A DNA stretch of 25,813 nucleotides from Kitasatospora sp040298565 (GTDB taxonomy: Bacteria; Actinomycetota; Actinomycetes; Streptomycetales; Streptomycetaceae). The notes beneath the pieces were generated by a model, which ran no database searches, had not been told where the DNA came from, and worked only from the letters and a program-made list of their open reading frames with translations. The position numbers were made by a program, and so were the translations under genes. Below are positions 1 through 7,733 of the stretch, piece after piece (within the stretch, counting starts at the first letter, position 1; each line of letters begins with the position of its first letter). Location: positions 1 to 25,813 of the forward strand of contig NZ_JBEPAK010000090.1 of NCBI RefSeq assembly GCF_040298565.1, in the 5' to 3' direction.

Positions 1-72
1 TGCCCTCACCCCGGCCCCCCCCGGCGGGCCCGGGGGGCCCACCCCCCCCCGGGGGGGGGCCCCCCCGCGGCG
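1..72. repeat. Extreme G/C homopolymer tract
   Basis: From base 9 to 72 only one base (A41) is not G or C. The tract includes nine C (42-50) directly followed by nine G (51-59) and then seven C (60-66), so it can fold on itself in several registers. It may be the terminator of a gene to the left of the window. Such tracts are also prone to sequencing length errors, so the exact base count should not be trusted. Confidence 0.6.
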
Positions 73-133
73 TCGGGTCCACCTCGGATCCACCCGGGCT
101 CCGATCAGCGGCGGGCGCCGGATCCGTAGCGTC

Positions 134-156
134 GGAGAGGTCAGCCAAGCCTCTCC
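134..156 (+). promoter_or_regulatory. Small 5' leader hairpin before the first gene
   Basis: GGAGAGG (134-140) is the exact reverse complement of CCTCTCC (150-156), with a 9-nt loop. It ends about 18 nt before the ATG at 175, next to the purine-rich stretch GGACGGAG that probably serves as ribosome binding site. It could be a leader stem affecting translation or an operator. A 7-bp match can arise by chance in such GC-rich DNA. Confidence 0.25.
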
Positions 157-174
157 CCGGGACGGAGAAACCCG

Positions 175-660
175 ATGCCTGCCGTAGCCAACCTCCTCGT
201 GATCGCCGCGGTGGTGGTCCTGGTGCTCCAGCGCCAGATGCGCGTCCAACGCCTGGACACCGAGCGCCGCTTCTGGGTGCTGCCGCTCGTGCTCGGCGTG
301 CTGGCGCTGCGCGATCCGCAGCTCGTCGACCATCAGCACACCGTGCTGTCGGCCGTCCTGCTGGCCGCCGGGCTGGTCGCCGTCCTCGCGATGGGCACCG
401 TCTGGGGCTGGACCGTGCGGATCTGGCGGGGTGCGGACGGCGCCCTCCTGGTCAAGGGCACCAAGGCCACCCTCGCCGCCTGGGGCGGGATGATCGCCGT
501 TCGGGTCGGGATCTACGGGATCGGCTCCGCCCTGCACGTCCACCAGGCGAGCAGTGCGCTGCTGCTCGGCATGGCGGTCATGCTGCTGGTCCGCTCGCTC
601 GTGGTGAACTGGAGGGCCCGGATGCTGGGAGCCGAGTCCACCAGCGCCGTCCTGCACTGA
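175..660 (+). CDS. Small integral membrane protein, DUF1453/CcdC-like
   Basis: This 161-residue protein looks almost wholly membrane-embedded. Hydrophobic segments lie at about residues 3-18, 33-46, 56-78, 104-122 and 126-143, giving four or five spans. The overall pattern resembles the DUF1453 (CcdC-like) proteins often placed beside sensor kinases in Streptomyces; that assignment rests on gestalt and context. The ATG at 175 follows GGACGGAG with suitable spacing. The stop is only 9 nt before the GTG of the sensor kinase, so the three genes up to 2567 very probably form one operon. An accessory role in signal sensing with the adjacent kinase is a guess from position. No catalytic motif is visible. 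Confidence 0.8.
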   Translation: MPAVANLLVIAAVVVLVLQRQMRVQRLDTERRFWVLPLVLGVLALRDPQLVDHQHTVLSAVLLAAGLVAVLAMGTVWGWTVRIWRGADGALLVKGTKATLAAWGGMIAVRVGIYGIGSALHVHQASSALLLGMAVMLLVRSLVVNWRARMLGAESTSAVLH

Positions 661-669
661 CCCCACCGC

Positions 670-1851
670 GTGAGCACCGAGGAGGCACCCGTGGCCGGGT
701 GGTACTGGACCCGCTGGCCGTCCCGCGAGGGGCTGGAGCGCGAGGCCGAGAGCCAGCCGCGGCGGATCCTCACCGTGCTCGGGCGGATCGTGGTGCTGGC
801 CGTCGTCGGCTGGGGGACCTTCTCCGGCGGCAGGTACACCGGCTGGGCGGTGGCGGCCGCGGCGGCCGGGCTGGTCGCGGCCGCCGTGCTCTGCACGGCC
901 TACCTCCAGGCCAGCAGGGCGCAGCGCCCGACGGCCAGCTACCTGTTGTCCGGCAGCGTGGTCGGCGCCGCCTGGCTGGCCAACTGGGGGCACGCCTACA
1001 CGCTCGCCGACCTGCTCTGGATCGGGCTGGCCGTGACGGCCCTGGTGCGCCTGCCGGCCGCCCCGGCGCTGCTCACCGCCGCGGCCGCACTGGCTTCGTA
1101 CACCGCGGCCAGCTGGTCGAGCTGGCTCGGCATCGCCGCCACCATCGGGGGCGTCACCCTGCTCGGCTTCCTGCTGCGGCTGGACATCGAGGCGCGCGGC
1201 ACCGCCCGCCGGCTCCTCGCCCAGGAGCGGGCCGCGCGGGCGGCCGAGGCGGAGAGCGCGGCGCTCGCCGAACGGGCCAGGATCGCCCGGGAGATCCACG
1301 ACGTGCTCGCCCACAGCCTCTCCGCCCAACTGGTCCACCTGGAGGCCGCCCGGCTGATGCTGGACGCCGGGACGGACCGCGAGCAGGTCCGCGAACGGGT
1401 CGTCGCCGCCCGGCGGATGGCCCAGGACGGGCTGGCCGAGACCCGGCAGGCGCTGTCCGCGCTGCGCGGGGAGCTGACCCCGGTCGGGGAGTTCCTGGTG
1501 GAGCTGACCGGGCGCGAGCGGGCCGCGTTCACCGTCACCGGCACGCCCCGGCCGCTGGCCGCCGAGGCCGGCCTCGCCGTGCGGCGCACCGCGCAGGAGG
1601 CGGTGACCAACGTCCGCAAGCACGCGCCGGGCGCCCGGTGCGCCGTCGAACTGCGCTACCTGGCGGGGGAGGTGGAGCTGGAGGTGCGCAACTCCCGGGC
1701 GCCGCGCGGCGAATCCTCCGGGGACCTGGCCGACAGCGGCAGCGGGTACGGTCTGCTCGGGATGCGCGAACGCGCGGAACTGCTCGGCGGCACCCTGCTG
1801 GCGGGCCCGGAGGACGGAGGATGGCGCGTGGTGCTGCGGGTGCCGGCATGA
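670..1851 (+). CDS. Two-component sensor histidine kinase (HisKA_3 / NarL partner type)
   Basis: This is a 393-residue membrane kinase. The N-terminal 170 residues carry hydrophobic segments (about 34-50, 58-78, 92-106, 113-128, 131-146, 153-169) with only short loops, so it probably senses within or at the membrane. The dimerisation and phospho-acceptor helix holds the HisKA_3 motif AREIHDVLAHSLS, with the acceptor histidine at 210. The HATPase domain follows, with an N-box around EAVTNVRKHA and a G-box in SGSGYGLLGMRER near the C terminus. The GTG start at 670 gives a typical length. The gene ends in ATGA, overlapping the response regulator start by 4 nt, so the two are translationally coupled. 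The signal sensed is unknown. Confidence 0.92.
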   Translation: MSTEEAPVAGWYWTRWPSREGLEREAESQPRRILTVLGRIVVLAVVGWGTFSGGRYTGWAVAAAAAGLVAAAVLCTAYLQASRAQRPTASYLLSGSVVGAAWLANWGHAYTLADLLWIGLAVTALVRLPAAPALLTAAAALASYTAASWSSWLGIAATIGGVTLLGFLLRLDIEARGTARRLLAQERAARAAEAESAALAERARIAREIHDVLAHSLSAQLVHLEAARLMLDAGTDREQVRERVVAARRMAQDGLAETRQALSALRGELTPVGEFLVELTGRERAAFTVTGTPRPLAAEAGLAVRRTAQEAVTNVRKHAPGARCAVELRYLAGEVELEVRNSRAPRGESSGDLADSGSGYGLLGMRERAELLGGTLLAGPEDGGWRVVLRVPA

Positions 1852-2567
1852 CCGGAGCGGGCGGGGCGGTCGGGGCGGTCGGGGCGGTCACCAGGGTGCT
1901 GGTGGCGGACGACCAGACGGTGGTCCGCGAGGGCATCGTGATGCTGCTCGGACTGCTGCCCGGCATCGAGGTGGTCGGCGCGGCGGCCGACGGGGAGGAG
2001 GCCGTCACCCTGGTCGAGCGCCACCACCCGGACGTGGTGCTGATGGACCTGCGGATGCCGCGGGTGGACGGCGTGGAGGCGACCCGGCGGATCCGGGCCG
2101 CACATCCGGAGACCGAGGTGGTAGTGCTGACCACCTACGCCGACGACGACTCGCTGTTCCCGGCGCTGCAGGCCGGGGCGCGCGGCTACCTCACCAAGGA
2201 CGCCGGCGGCGAGGAGATCGCCAGGGCCATCGCGGACGTCCGGGCCGGTGCGGCCGGACTCTCCCCGCAGGTCCAACTCCGTTTGCTGGAAAGGCTGTCG
2301 GAGAAGCCGGCGAATTCCGCACAGGCCGCCGAGCGGCCCGCCGCCCGACCCGGGGAACTGCCGGACGGGCTGACCGTGCGCGAGGCCGAGGTGCTCGCGC
2401 TGATCGCCGAGGGGCTCTCCAACGCCGAGATCGCCCAGCGGCTGTTCGTCAGCCAGGCCACGGTGAAGACCCACATCAACAACCTGTTCGCCAAGACCGC
2501 GGTCCGGGACCGCGCGCAGGCCGTCGCGTACGCCTTTCGGCACGGAATCACCGGTACGCAGCAGTAG
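1848..2567 (+). CDS. LuxR/NarL-family response regulator
   Basis: The 239-residue regulator has a receiver domain with an acidic pair at D21-D22, the phospho-acceptor D67 in VVLMDLRMPR and the conserved lysine in GYLTKDA. The C-terminal LuxR-type helix-turn-helix is clear: LTVREAEVLALIAEGLSN, then SQATVKTHINNLFAK. The ATG at 1848 overlaps the kinase stop. Starting there adds a short Gly-Ala-Val repeat extension before the receiver; a later start is possible because no good ribosome binding site is seen. It is the partner of the kinase just upstream. The nearest downstream target is the DUF485/symporter operon, but no operator was identified. Confidence 0.93.
   Translation: MTGAGGAVGAVGAVTRVLVADDQTVVREGIVMLLGLLPGIEVVGAAADGEEAVTLVERHHPDVVLMDLRMPRVDGVEATRRIRAAHPETEVVVLTTYADDDSLFPALQAGARGYLTKDAGGEEIARAIADVRAGAAGLSPQVQLRLLERLSEKPANSAQAAERPAARPGELPDGLTVREAEVLALIAEGLSNAEIAQRLFVSQATVKTHINNLFAKTAVRDRAQAVAYAFRHGITGTQQ
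1863..1889 (+). repeat. 9-bp tandem repeat, three copies, inside response regulator start
   Basis: GGGGCGGTC occurs three times head to tail (1863-1871, 1872-1880, 1881-1889). In the regulator frame it encodes Gly-Ala-Val three times. Being in-frame, copy-number changes by slippage would lengthen or shorten the N-terminal tail without breaking the gene. Confidence 0.9.
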
Positions 2568-2569
2568 TG

Positions 2570-2605
2570 CGATGAGTGTCCGTCGGATCATCGACCACCT
2601 CATCG
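2570..2605 (+). terminator. Possible inverted repeat after response regulator
   Basis: CGATGAG (2570-2576) and CTCATCG (2599-2605) are perfect 7-bp arms separated by 22 nt, starting 3 nt after the regulator stop. It could be a weak terminator or an operator for the DUF485 operon. The long loop makes a terminator uncertain, and there is no T-tract. Confidence 0.25.
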
Positions 2606-2692
2606 AGTGAAGGTCTCGGCGATGGTCAGGGGCGGTCTTCGGCGGACCCCATCATGATTCGGGTCAGAACGTTCGCCGGCCCAGGAGCAGCA

Positions 2693-3310
2693 GTGCCACA
2701 GCAGCAGACGAGCAGTCCCGGCCAGGGGCAGCGATTCGACTGGTGGGCCGCTCCGGCCGCCGCGACCGCGCCCGAGCCGGCCGCCGACCCCCGCCGAACG
2801 GCGGTACCGTCCCAGCCGAAGCAGGGCCGTCCGACCACCGTCCGGCCGGCGGCCGAGGCGCCCGGGCCGGCGACCGCGCCCGTCGTACCGGTTGCCTCCG
2901 CGGCCGTCCCGCCGGCCGCCACCCCGGCCGTCGCGCCGCCTCCGTCGGACGCACTGCGGGGCCAGGAGCCGGTCCCGGCGCCGCGGAGCACCACCGACAG
3001 CAGCGAGGTCTACCGGACCGTCCAGGCCAGCGCGGCCTTCCAGGACATCCGGCACAGCTACCGGGCGTTCGTCTTCCCGGTCAGCGGCGCCTTCCTGGGC
3101 TGGTACCTGATGTACGTCGCCGCCGAGGCCGTCGCCCCCGGGGTGATGCGCAGCCCGATCGCCGGCCCGCTCAACGTGGCCTGGCTACTGGGCCTGCTCC
3201 AGTTCGCCAGCACCTTCCTGCTCACCTGGCTCTACGCCCGCAACGCCCGCACCAAGCGCGACCGCGCCGCCCTCGGCCTGCGCTGGGACACCCAGGACCA
3301 GCTGCGATGA
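2693..3310 (+). CDS. DUF485 membrane protein with long Pro/Ala-rich N-terminus
   Basis: The C-terminal 100 residues match the DUF485 (YjcH-like) family. A segment starting VYRTVQASAAFQDIRHSYR leads into two membrane helices (about FVFPVSGAFLGWYLMYVAAE and the segment LNVAWLLGLLQFASTFLLTWLY), then a basic tail. About 90 N-terminal residues are low-complexity Pro/Ala/Gln and probably a cytoplasmic disordered tail. I chose the GTG at 2693 because AGGAG lies at 2683-2687 with 5-nt spacing; in-frame ATGs at 2576 and 2654 lack one. The gene overlaps the symporter start by 4 nt. DUF485 proteins are commonly co-encoded with acetate-type solute:sodium symporters and thought to assist them; here that rests on the linkage. 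Confidence 0.9.
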   Translation: MPQQQTSSPGQGQRFDWWAAPAAATAPEPAADPRRTAVPSQPKQGRPTTVRPAAEAPGPATAPVVPVASAAVPPAATPAVAPPPSDALRGQEPVPAPRSTTDSSEVYRTVQASAAFQDIRHSYRAFVFPVSGAFLGWYLMYVAAEAVAPGVMRSPIAGPLNVAWLLGLLQFASTFLLTWLYARNARTKRDRAALGLRWDTQDQLR

Positions 3311-4986
3311 CGACCCTGACGAACGCGGTGACCAGCACCGCCACCCCGCCGCCCGTCGCCCCCACCGGCGACCACCACGACCTGGCGATCGTGCTGTTCG
3401 CCGTCATCGTCCTGGTCACCCTCGGCATCACCCTCTGGGTCGGCCGCCAGGGCAACGCCACCGAGGACTTCTACGCCGGCGGCCGGGACTTCACCCCGCT
3501 GCAGAACGGCTTCGCGCTCTCCGGCGACTACCTCTCCGCCGCCTCCTTCCTCGGCGTCGCCGGCCTGATCGCCCTGTACGGCTACGACGGCGTGCTGTAC
3601 AGCATCGGCTTCCTGGTCGCCTGGCTGGTGGTGCTGATGCTGGTCGCCGAACTGGTCCGCAACGCCGGGCGTTACACCCTCGCCGACGTGCTCGCGCTGC
3701 GGCTGCGCCGTCGCAGGGTGCGCGCGGCGGCCGGCGGTGCCAGCGTCGTGGTCACCCTGCTCTACCTCGTCGCCCAGATGGTCGGCGCCGGCTCGCTGGT
3801 CGCCCTGCTGCTCGGCACCAACAGCGCCCAGGCCCGGACCTGGACCATCGTCGCCGTCGGCGCCCTGATGATCGTCTACGTCACGGTCGGCGGGATGCGG
3901 GCCACCACCTGGATCCAGATCGTCAAGGCCTTCCTGCTGATCGCCGGCTCCGTGCTGCTCACCGTGCTGCTGGTGGCCCGCTTCCACGGCGACCTGTTCG
4001 AGCTGATGCGCCAGGCCGCCCGGCACAGCGGCGCGGGGCGCCGCTACCTCGAACCGGGCCTGAAGTACGGCGCCACCTCCACCAGCCGGCTCGACTTCTT
4101 CAGCCTCGGCCTGGCCCTGGTGCTGGGCACCGCCGGCCTGCCGCACATCCTGTCCCGCTTCTACACCGTGCCCACCGCCCGGGCCGCCCGCCGCTCCACG
4201 ATGTGGGCGATCGGCCTGGTCGGCGGCTTCTACCTGATGGCCATCGCGCTCGGCCTCGGTGCCACCGCGCTGGTCGGCTCGGCCGAGGTGCGGCACGCCA
4301 ACGCGGCCGGGAACACCGCCGTCCCGCTGCTCGCCCTGGTGCTCGGCGGCGGCAACGGCAGCACCGGCGGGGTGGTGCTGTTCGCCCTGATCTCGGCGAT
4401 CGCCTTCGCGACCATCCTCGCCGTGGTCGCCGGGTTGACCCTGGCCTCCTCGGCGGCCTTCGCCCACGACATCTGGGCCGGTGCCTGGCACTGCCGCCCC
4501 CGCCGCGGCCGCTCCGCCGAGGCGGCGGCGAAGCCCAGCGAGCAGCAGGAGGTGGTGGTCGCCCGGTTCGCCGCCGCCGGGATCGGCGCGGCGGCGATCG
4601 CGATCAGCCTGTTCGCCCAGCAGCTGAACGTCGCCTTCCTGGTCGGCCTGGCCTTCGCGGTGGCCGCCTCCGCCAACCTGCCGGTCCTGCTGTACAGCCT
4701 GTTCTGGTCGCGGTTCACCGCCCGGGGCGCGGTCTGGTCGGTCTACGGCGGGCTGGTTCCGGCGATCGCGCTGGTGGTCTTCTCGCCCGTGGTCTCCGGC
4801 TCCAAGGTGGCGCTGTTCCCCGGCGTCGACTTCCACTGGTTCCCGCTGGAGAACCCCGGCATCGTCTCCATCCCGCTCGGCTTCCTGGCCGGCTGGATCG
4901 GGACGCTCACCTCGCCCGAGCCCGCCGACGCGGACCGCTTCGCGGAGCTGGAGGTGCGCGCCCTCACCGGTGCGGGCGCAGCCTAG
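3307..4986 (+). CDS. Sodium:solute symporter, cation/acetate permease (ActP) type
   Basis: The 559-residue protein has about 13 membrane helices and belongs to the solute:sodium symporter family. The early segment EDFYAGGRDFTPLQNGFALS followed by GDYLSAASFLG is characteristic of the ActP branch, as is TAGLPHILSRFYTVP mid-protein. ActP members import small monocarboxylates such as acetate, propionate, pyruvate or glycolate with Na+; the substrate here cannot be read from the sequence. The start at 3307 overlaps the DUF485 stop, which is the usual yjcH-actP arrangement. The operon ends at a strong hairpin 22 nt downstream and faces the CitA-type regulator genes. The flanking two-component systems are candidate regulators. 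Confidence 0.93.
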   Translation: MTTLTNAVTSTATPPPVAPTGDHHDLAIVLFAVIVLVTLGITLWVGRQGNATEDFYAGGRDFTPLQNGFALSGDYLSAASFLGVAGLIALYGYDGVLYSIGFLVAWLVVLMLVAELVRNAGRYTLADVLALRLRRRRVRAAAGGASVVVTLLYLVAQMVGAGSLVALLLGTNSAQARTWTIVAVGALMIVYVTVGGMRATTWIQIVKAFLLIAGSVLLTVLLVARFHGDLFELMRQAARHSGAGRRYLEPGLKYGATSTSRLDFFSLGLALVLGTAGLPHILSRFYTVPTARAARRSTMWAIGLVGGFYLMAIALGLGATALVGSAEVRHANAAGNTAVPLLALVLGGGNGSTGGVVLFALISAIAFATILAVVAGLTLASSAAFAHDIWAGAWHCRPRRGRSAEAAAKPSEQQEVVVARFAAAGIGAAAIAISLFAQQLNVAFLVGLAFAVAASANLPVLLYSLFWSRFTARGAVWSVYGGLVPAIALVVFSPVVSGSKVALFPGVDFHWFPLENPGIVSIPLGFLAGWIGTLTSPEPADADRFAELEVRALTGAGAA

Positions 4987-5008
4987 GCCAGTCCTGAGCG
5001 CTGCGCCC

Positions 5009-5044
5009 GGGAACCCCGGCGGGCCTGGGGCCGCCGGGGTTCCC
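5009..5044. terminator. Strong bidirectional terminator hairpin
   Basis: A perfect 14-bp stem: arm 5009-5022 (GGGAACCCCGGCGG read from 5009) pairs with 5031-5044 across the 8-nt loop GCCTGGGG. It sits 22 nt after the symporter stop and between convergent genes. There is no T-tract, which is usual for Streptomyces terminators. Confidence 0.85.
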
Positions 5045-5094
5045 CCCTGCCCGCGGCCCGTCGGCTCCGGGGCGGCCAGGTCCTCGGCCCTCAG

Positions 5095-5222
5095 CTCCGG
5101 TGCCCGGGGCGCCCGGCTCCGGGCCGTCAGCTCCGGGCCGTCAGCTCCGGCGCCCGGGGCGCTCGGCTCCGGGCCGTCAGCTCCGGCGCCCGGGGCGCCC
5201 GGCTCCGGGCCGTCAGCTCCGG
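5095..5222. repeat. 36-bp tandem repeat block between convergent genes
   Basis: Three copies of a 36-bp unit lie at 5095-5130, 5145-5180 and 5181-5216. Each starts with CTCCGG and ends with GGCTCCGGGCCGTCAG. A 14-bp partial copy (5131-5144, CTCCGGGCCGTCAG) sits between the first two, and a further CTCCGG begins at 5217. Copies differ at only two positions. The block fills the space between the symporter terminator and the 3' end of the regulator gene. There are no unique spacers, so it is not CRISPR. It looks like a variable-number tandem repeat. Confidence 0.9.
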
Positions 5223-5235
5223 GACCGTGCGCCTC

Positions 5236-5922
5236 TCACGTCCTGACGGCCAGTCCGTAGCGGTGCTCCGGGCGGCCGGTGTCGCCGTAGCGCAGGGTCA
5301 GCCGCAGCCGGCTGTCCCGCTCCAACTGCTTGAGGTAGCGCTGCGCCGTGGAGCGGCTGAGGCCGGTGGCGTCGGCCACCTCCTGGGCGGACAGCGGCCG
5401 GCCGGCCCGGCGCAGCACGCCGAGCACCAGGTCGGTGGTGGGCGCCGAGTGGCCCTTGGGCAGCGGACCGGAGGGGGCGGAGGCGCTGCGCAGGGTGGCG
5501 AACAGCCGGTCCACTTCGTCCTGGCCGGCCTCCCGGGCGGGGGCGGCGAGCGCGTGCCGCAGCTGCGCGTAGGAGGTCAGCTTGTCCCGCAGGCCGGCGA
5601 AGGTGAACGGCTTGACCAGGTACTGCAGCGCGCCGTGCTGCATCGCGGCGTGCACCGTGGAGACGTCCCGGGCCGCGGTCACCATCATCACGTCGCAGGC
5701 CACCTGCCGGTCGCGCAGCCGCCGGACCAGGGCCAGGCCGGTTTCGTCCGGCAGGTGGTGGTCGAGCAGCAGCAGGTCGACCGGGCGGCGTTCCAGGGCG
5801 GCCAGCGCCTCCCCGGCGGAGTGGGCGGTGCCGGTCACCCGGAAGCCCGGCACCTTGGCCACGTACGCGGCGTGCACGTCCGCGACCCGGAAGTCGTCGT
5901 CCACCACGAGTACGTCGATCAT
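5236..5922 (-). CDS. CitB/DctR-type response regulator
   Basis: The 228-residue regulator has a receiver domain with acidic residues at D8-D10, phospho-acceptor D54 in LLLLDHHLPDE and the conserved lysine in YLVKPFTF. The C-terminal part carries a winged or classical helix-turn-helix (PLSAQEVADATGLSRSTAQR) followed by a basic strand region. This order is that of CitB/DcuR/DctR regulators, which act on genes for transport of C4-dicarboxylates, citrate or related acids. The ATG at 5922 shares its last base with the kinase stop codon, so the two proteins are made from one transcript. Direct targets are not visible, but the divergent ABC operon and the convergent symporter are the obvious candidates. 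Confidence 0.93.
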   Translation of the reverse strand: MIDVLVVDDDFRVADVHAAYVAKVPGFRVTGTAHSAGEALAALERRPVDLLLLDHHLPDETGLALVRRLRDRQVACDVMMVTAARDVSTVHAAMQHGALQYLVKPFTFAGLRDKLTSYAQLRHALAAPAREAGQDEVDRLFATLRSASAPSGPLPKGHSAPTTDLVLGVLRRAGRPLSAQEVADATGLSRSTAQRYLKQLERDSRLRLTLRYGDTGRPEHRYGLAVRT

Positions 5923-7517
5923 CAGGCCTCCACGAGCTGAGTGGTGAGCAGGGCCTCGGGCAGCTCGACGGTGAACCGGGCACCGCCGAGCGGGCCGGTG
6001 TCGAGCGCGACCCGTCCGCCGGTCCGCTCGACCAGCCGCCGCACCATCGCCAGGCCCAGTCCGCGCGGGCGGTGCGCGGGCGCGTCCTTGCTGGTCCACC
6101 CCTCCTCGAAGACCTGCTCGCGCAGGTCCTCCGGCACTCCCGGGCCGCTGTCCGCGACCTGCAGCAGCAGGGTGGAGCCGGCCGCGGCCAGCGTGACCTC
6201 CACCCGGCCGCCCCCGGCGGGTGCCAGGGCGTCCACCGCGTTGTCGATCAGGTTGCCGAGCACGGTCACCAGCGTCCGGGCGTCCACCACGGTGTCCGGC
6301 AGGTGGGCTGCCGGGGCCAGCGACAGCCGCACCCCGCGTTCGGCGGCCACCGCCGTCTTGCCCGCCAGCAGGGCCGCCGCGTGCGGGTCCTGGACCTGTT
6401 CGGCGATCCTGGCGGCGACCACGGCGTGCGAGCCGGACTGCTCGGAGATGAAGGCCACCGCCTGCTCGTGGCGGCCGAGCTCGAGCAGGCCGAGCAGGGT
6501 GTGCATCCGGTTGGCGTGTTCGTGGTCCTGGGCGCGCAGCGCCTCGGTGAGGCTGCGGGTGGTGTCCAGCTCGCGGACCAGCGCCTCCAGTTCGGTGCGG
6601 TCGCGCAGCGTCACCACCGCGCCCTTGTCGGCGGTGTCCATCCGGTTCACCACCAGCACCCGGTCGTCCCGGACGGCGGGCAGGTCGGCGCCGGTGATCC
6701 GGCCGGTCAGCACGTCGGTCAGCCGGCCCGGCGGCAGCACCGCGGCGATCGGGCGGCCGGTGCAGTCCTCGGGCAGGCCGAGCAGTCGCACGGCCTCGTC
6801 GTTGGCCAGCCGGATCCGGCCGCGCTCGTCCAGTGCCACCATGCCCTCGCGGATGCCGTGCAGCATCGCCTCCCGTTCGACCAGCAGCGCGGAGATGTCG
6901 GCGAGTGCGATGTTGTGGGTGCGCCGCTTGAGCCGGCGGGCCAGGGCGAGGGTGGCGACGGTGCCCGCGGCGAGCCCGGCGCCGGCGCACAGCAGGATGC
7001 CGGTGAGCATCTTCAGCAGGCGGCGGCGGATCGAGTCGTCGCTGATGCCGACGGACACCTCGCCGACGATCCGGCCGTCGGCCGTCCGCAGCGGCACCTT
7101 GCCACGGGCGGTGCGGCCCAGGGTGCCCTGCTGGATGGCGGTGACGCTGTGGCCGTTGAGGGCGGGTTCGGGGTCGGTGCTGACCCGGTGGCCGATCCGG
7201 CCGGGGTCGGTGTGCGAGAGGCGGATCCCGTCCAGGTCGGTGACCACCACGAAGCTGGCGCCGGTGGCCAGCCGGATCTGTTCGGCGTTGCGCTGGGCGG
7301 TCACCACGTCGCGGGTGGCGGCGGCCCGGGCGATGGTCTCGTCGGTGGCGGTGGCCTGGGCGATGGACAGCGCGCGTTGCATCGCGTCGTGGTCCAGCTC
7401 GCTGCTGACCGGGGCCAGGAACAGCCCGGCGGTCACCGCCGTGACACCCACGGTGACGACGGTCTGGCTCAGCAGCAGCTGCGCGAAGACCCGGCGGGGC
7501 CAGTGGGGGAGCTTCAT
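5922..7517 (-). CDS. CitA/DcuS-type sensor histidine kinase
   Basis: The 531-residue kinase has the CitA/DcuS layout. A first membrane helix lies at about residues 11-36. An extracytoplasmic PAS-like (Cache) domain follows at about 38-168, including SFVVVTDLDGIRLSHTDPGR, the signature region of this group. A second helix lies at about 170-192, then a cytoplasmic PAS domain (about 208-310), a phospho-acceptor helix with H332 in AQDHEHANRMHTLLG, and an HATPase with NLIDNAVDAL and DSGPGVP. The ATG at 7517 is preceded by AGGAGG 5 nt away (7523-7528). Family members bind citrate, C4-dicarboxylates or other small acids outside the cell; the ligand here is not predictable by eye. Confidence 0.94.
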   Translation of the reverse strand: MKLPHWPRRVFAQLLLSQTVVTVGVTAVTAGLFLAPVSSELDHDAMQRALSIAQATATDETIARAAATRDVVTAQRNAEQIRLATGASFVVVTDLDGIRLSHTDPGRIGHRVSTDPEPALNGHSVTAIQQGTLGRTARGKVPLRTADGRIVGEVSVGISDDSIRRRLLKMLTGILLCAGAGLAAGTVATLALARRLKRRTHNIALADISALLVEREAMLHGIREGMVALDERGRIRLANDEAVRLLGLPEDCTGRPIAAVLPPGRLTDVLTGRITGADLPAVRDDRVLVVNRMDTADKGAVVTLRDRTELEALVRELDTTRSLTEALRAQDHEHANRMHTLLGLLELGRHEQAVAFISEQSGSHAVVAARIAEQVQDPHAAALLAGKTAVAAERGVRLSLAPAAHLPDTVVDARTLVTVLGNLIDNAVDALAPAGGGRVEVTLAAAGSTLLLQVADSGPGVPEDLREQVFEEGWTSKDAPAHRPRGLGLAMVRRLVERTGGRVALDTGPLGGARFTVELPEALLTTQLVEA

Positions 7518-7733
7518 CCGGGCCTCCTCTCGGCGGCTGGGGCGGTGCGGGCGGGGGGTTGGCACACCCTATGTTTCCGGCGTGTTTCTGTCACCGCGTC
7601 CCCGCAGTTGTAGCGGAAGCAAAACGAGCAGAACACCCCTCAATGCGGAGAACCCGCAGTACGCGGAGAAGGCTCCCGGGAGGGCCGGGCCCGCTCCTAC
7701 CTTTCGGGGGCAAACACCGACCCGGGAGGATCA
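7518..7733. promoter_or_regulatory. Divergent promoter region between sensor kinase and ABC importer
   Basis: This 216-bp gap must hold the promoters of both flanking operons. GCGGAGAA occurs twice, at 7645-7652 and 7663-7670, 18 bp apart. The first copy also lies in a short inverted repeat (TGCGG 7644-7648, CCGCA 7654-7658). These could be regulator binding sites, possibly for the CitB-type regulator. GGGAGGA at 7724-7730 is the ribosome binding site of the ATPase gene. I could not place -35/-10 boxes with any confidence. Confidence 0.4.

Noticed and set aside
699..1847. Upstream extension of the response regulator frame to 699
   Set aside because: This part is low-complexity Arg/Gly/Ala translation of the kinase gene in another frame. 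The regulator's receiver domain starts only after 1848.
5095..5222. CRISPR array
   Set aside because: The 36-bp units are adjacent or separated by a partial copy of themselves. There are no unique spacers and no cas genes.
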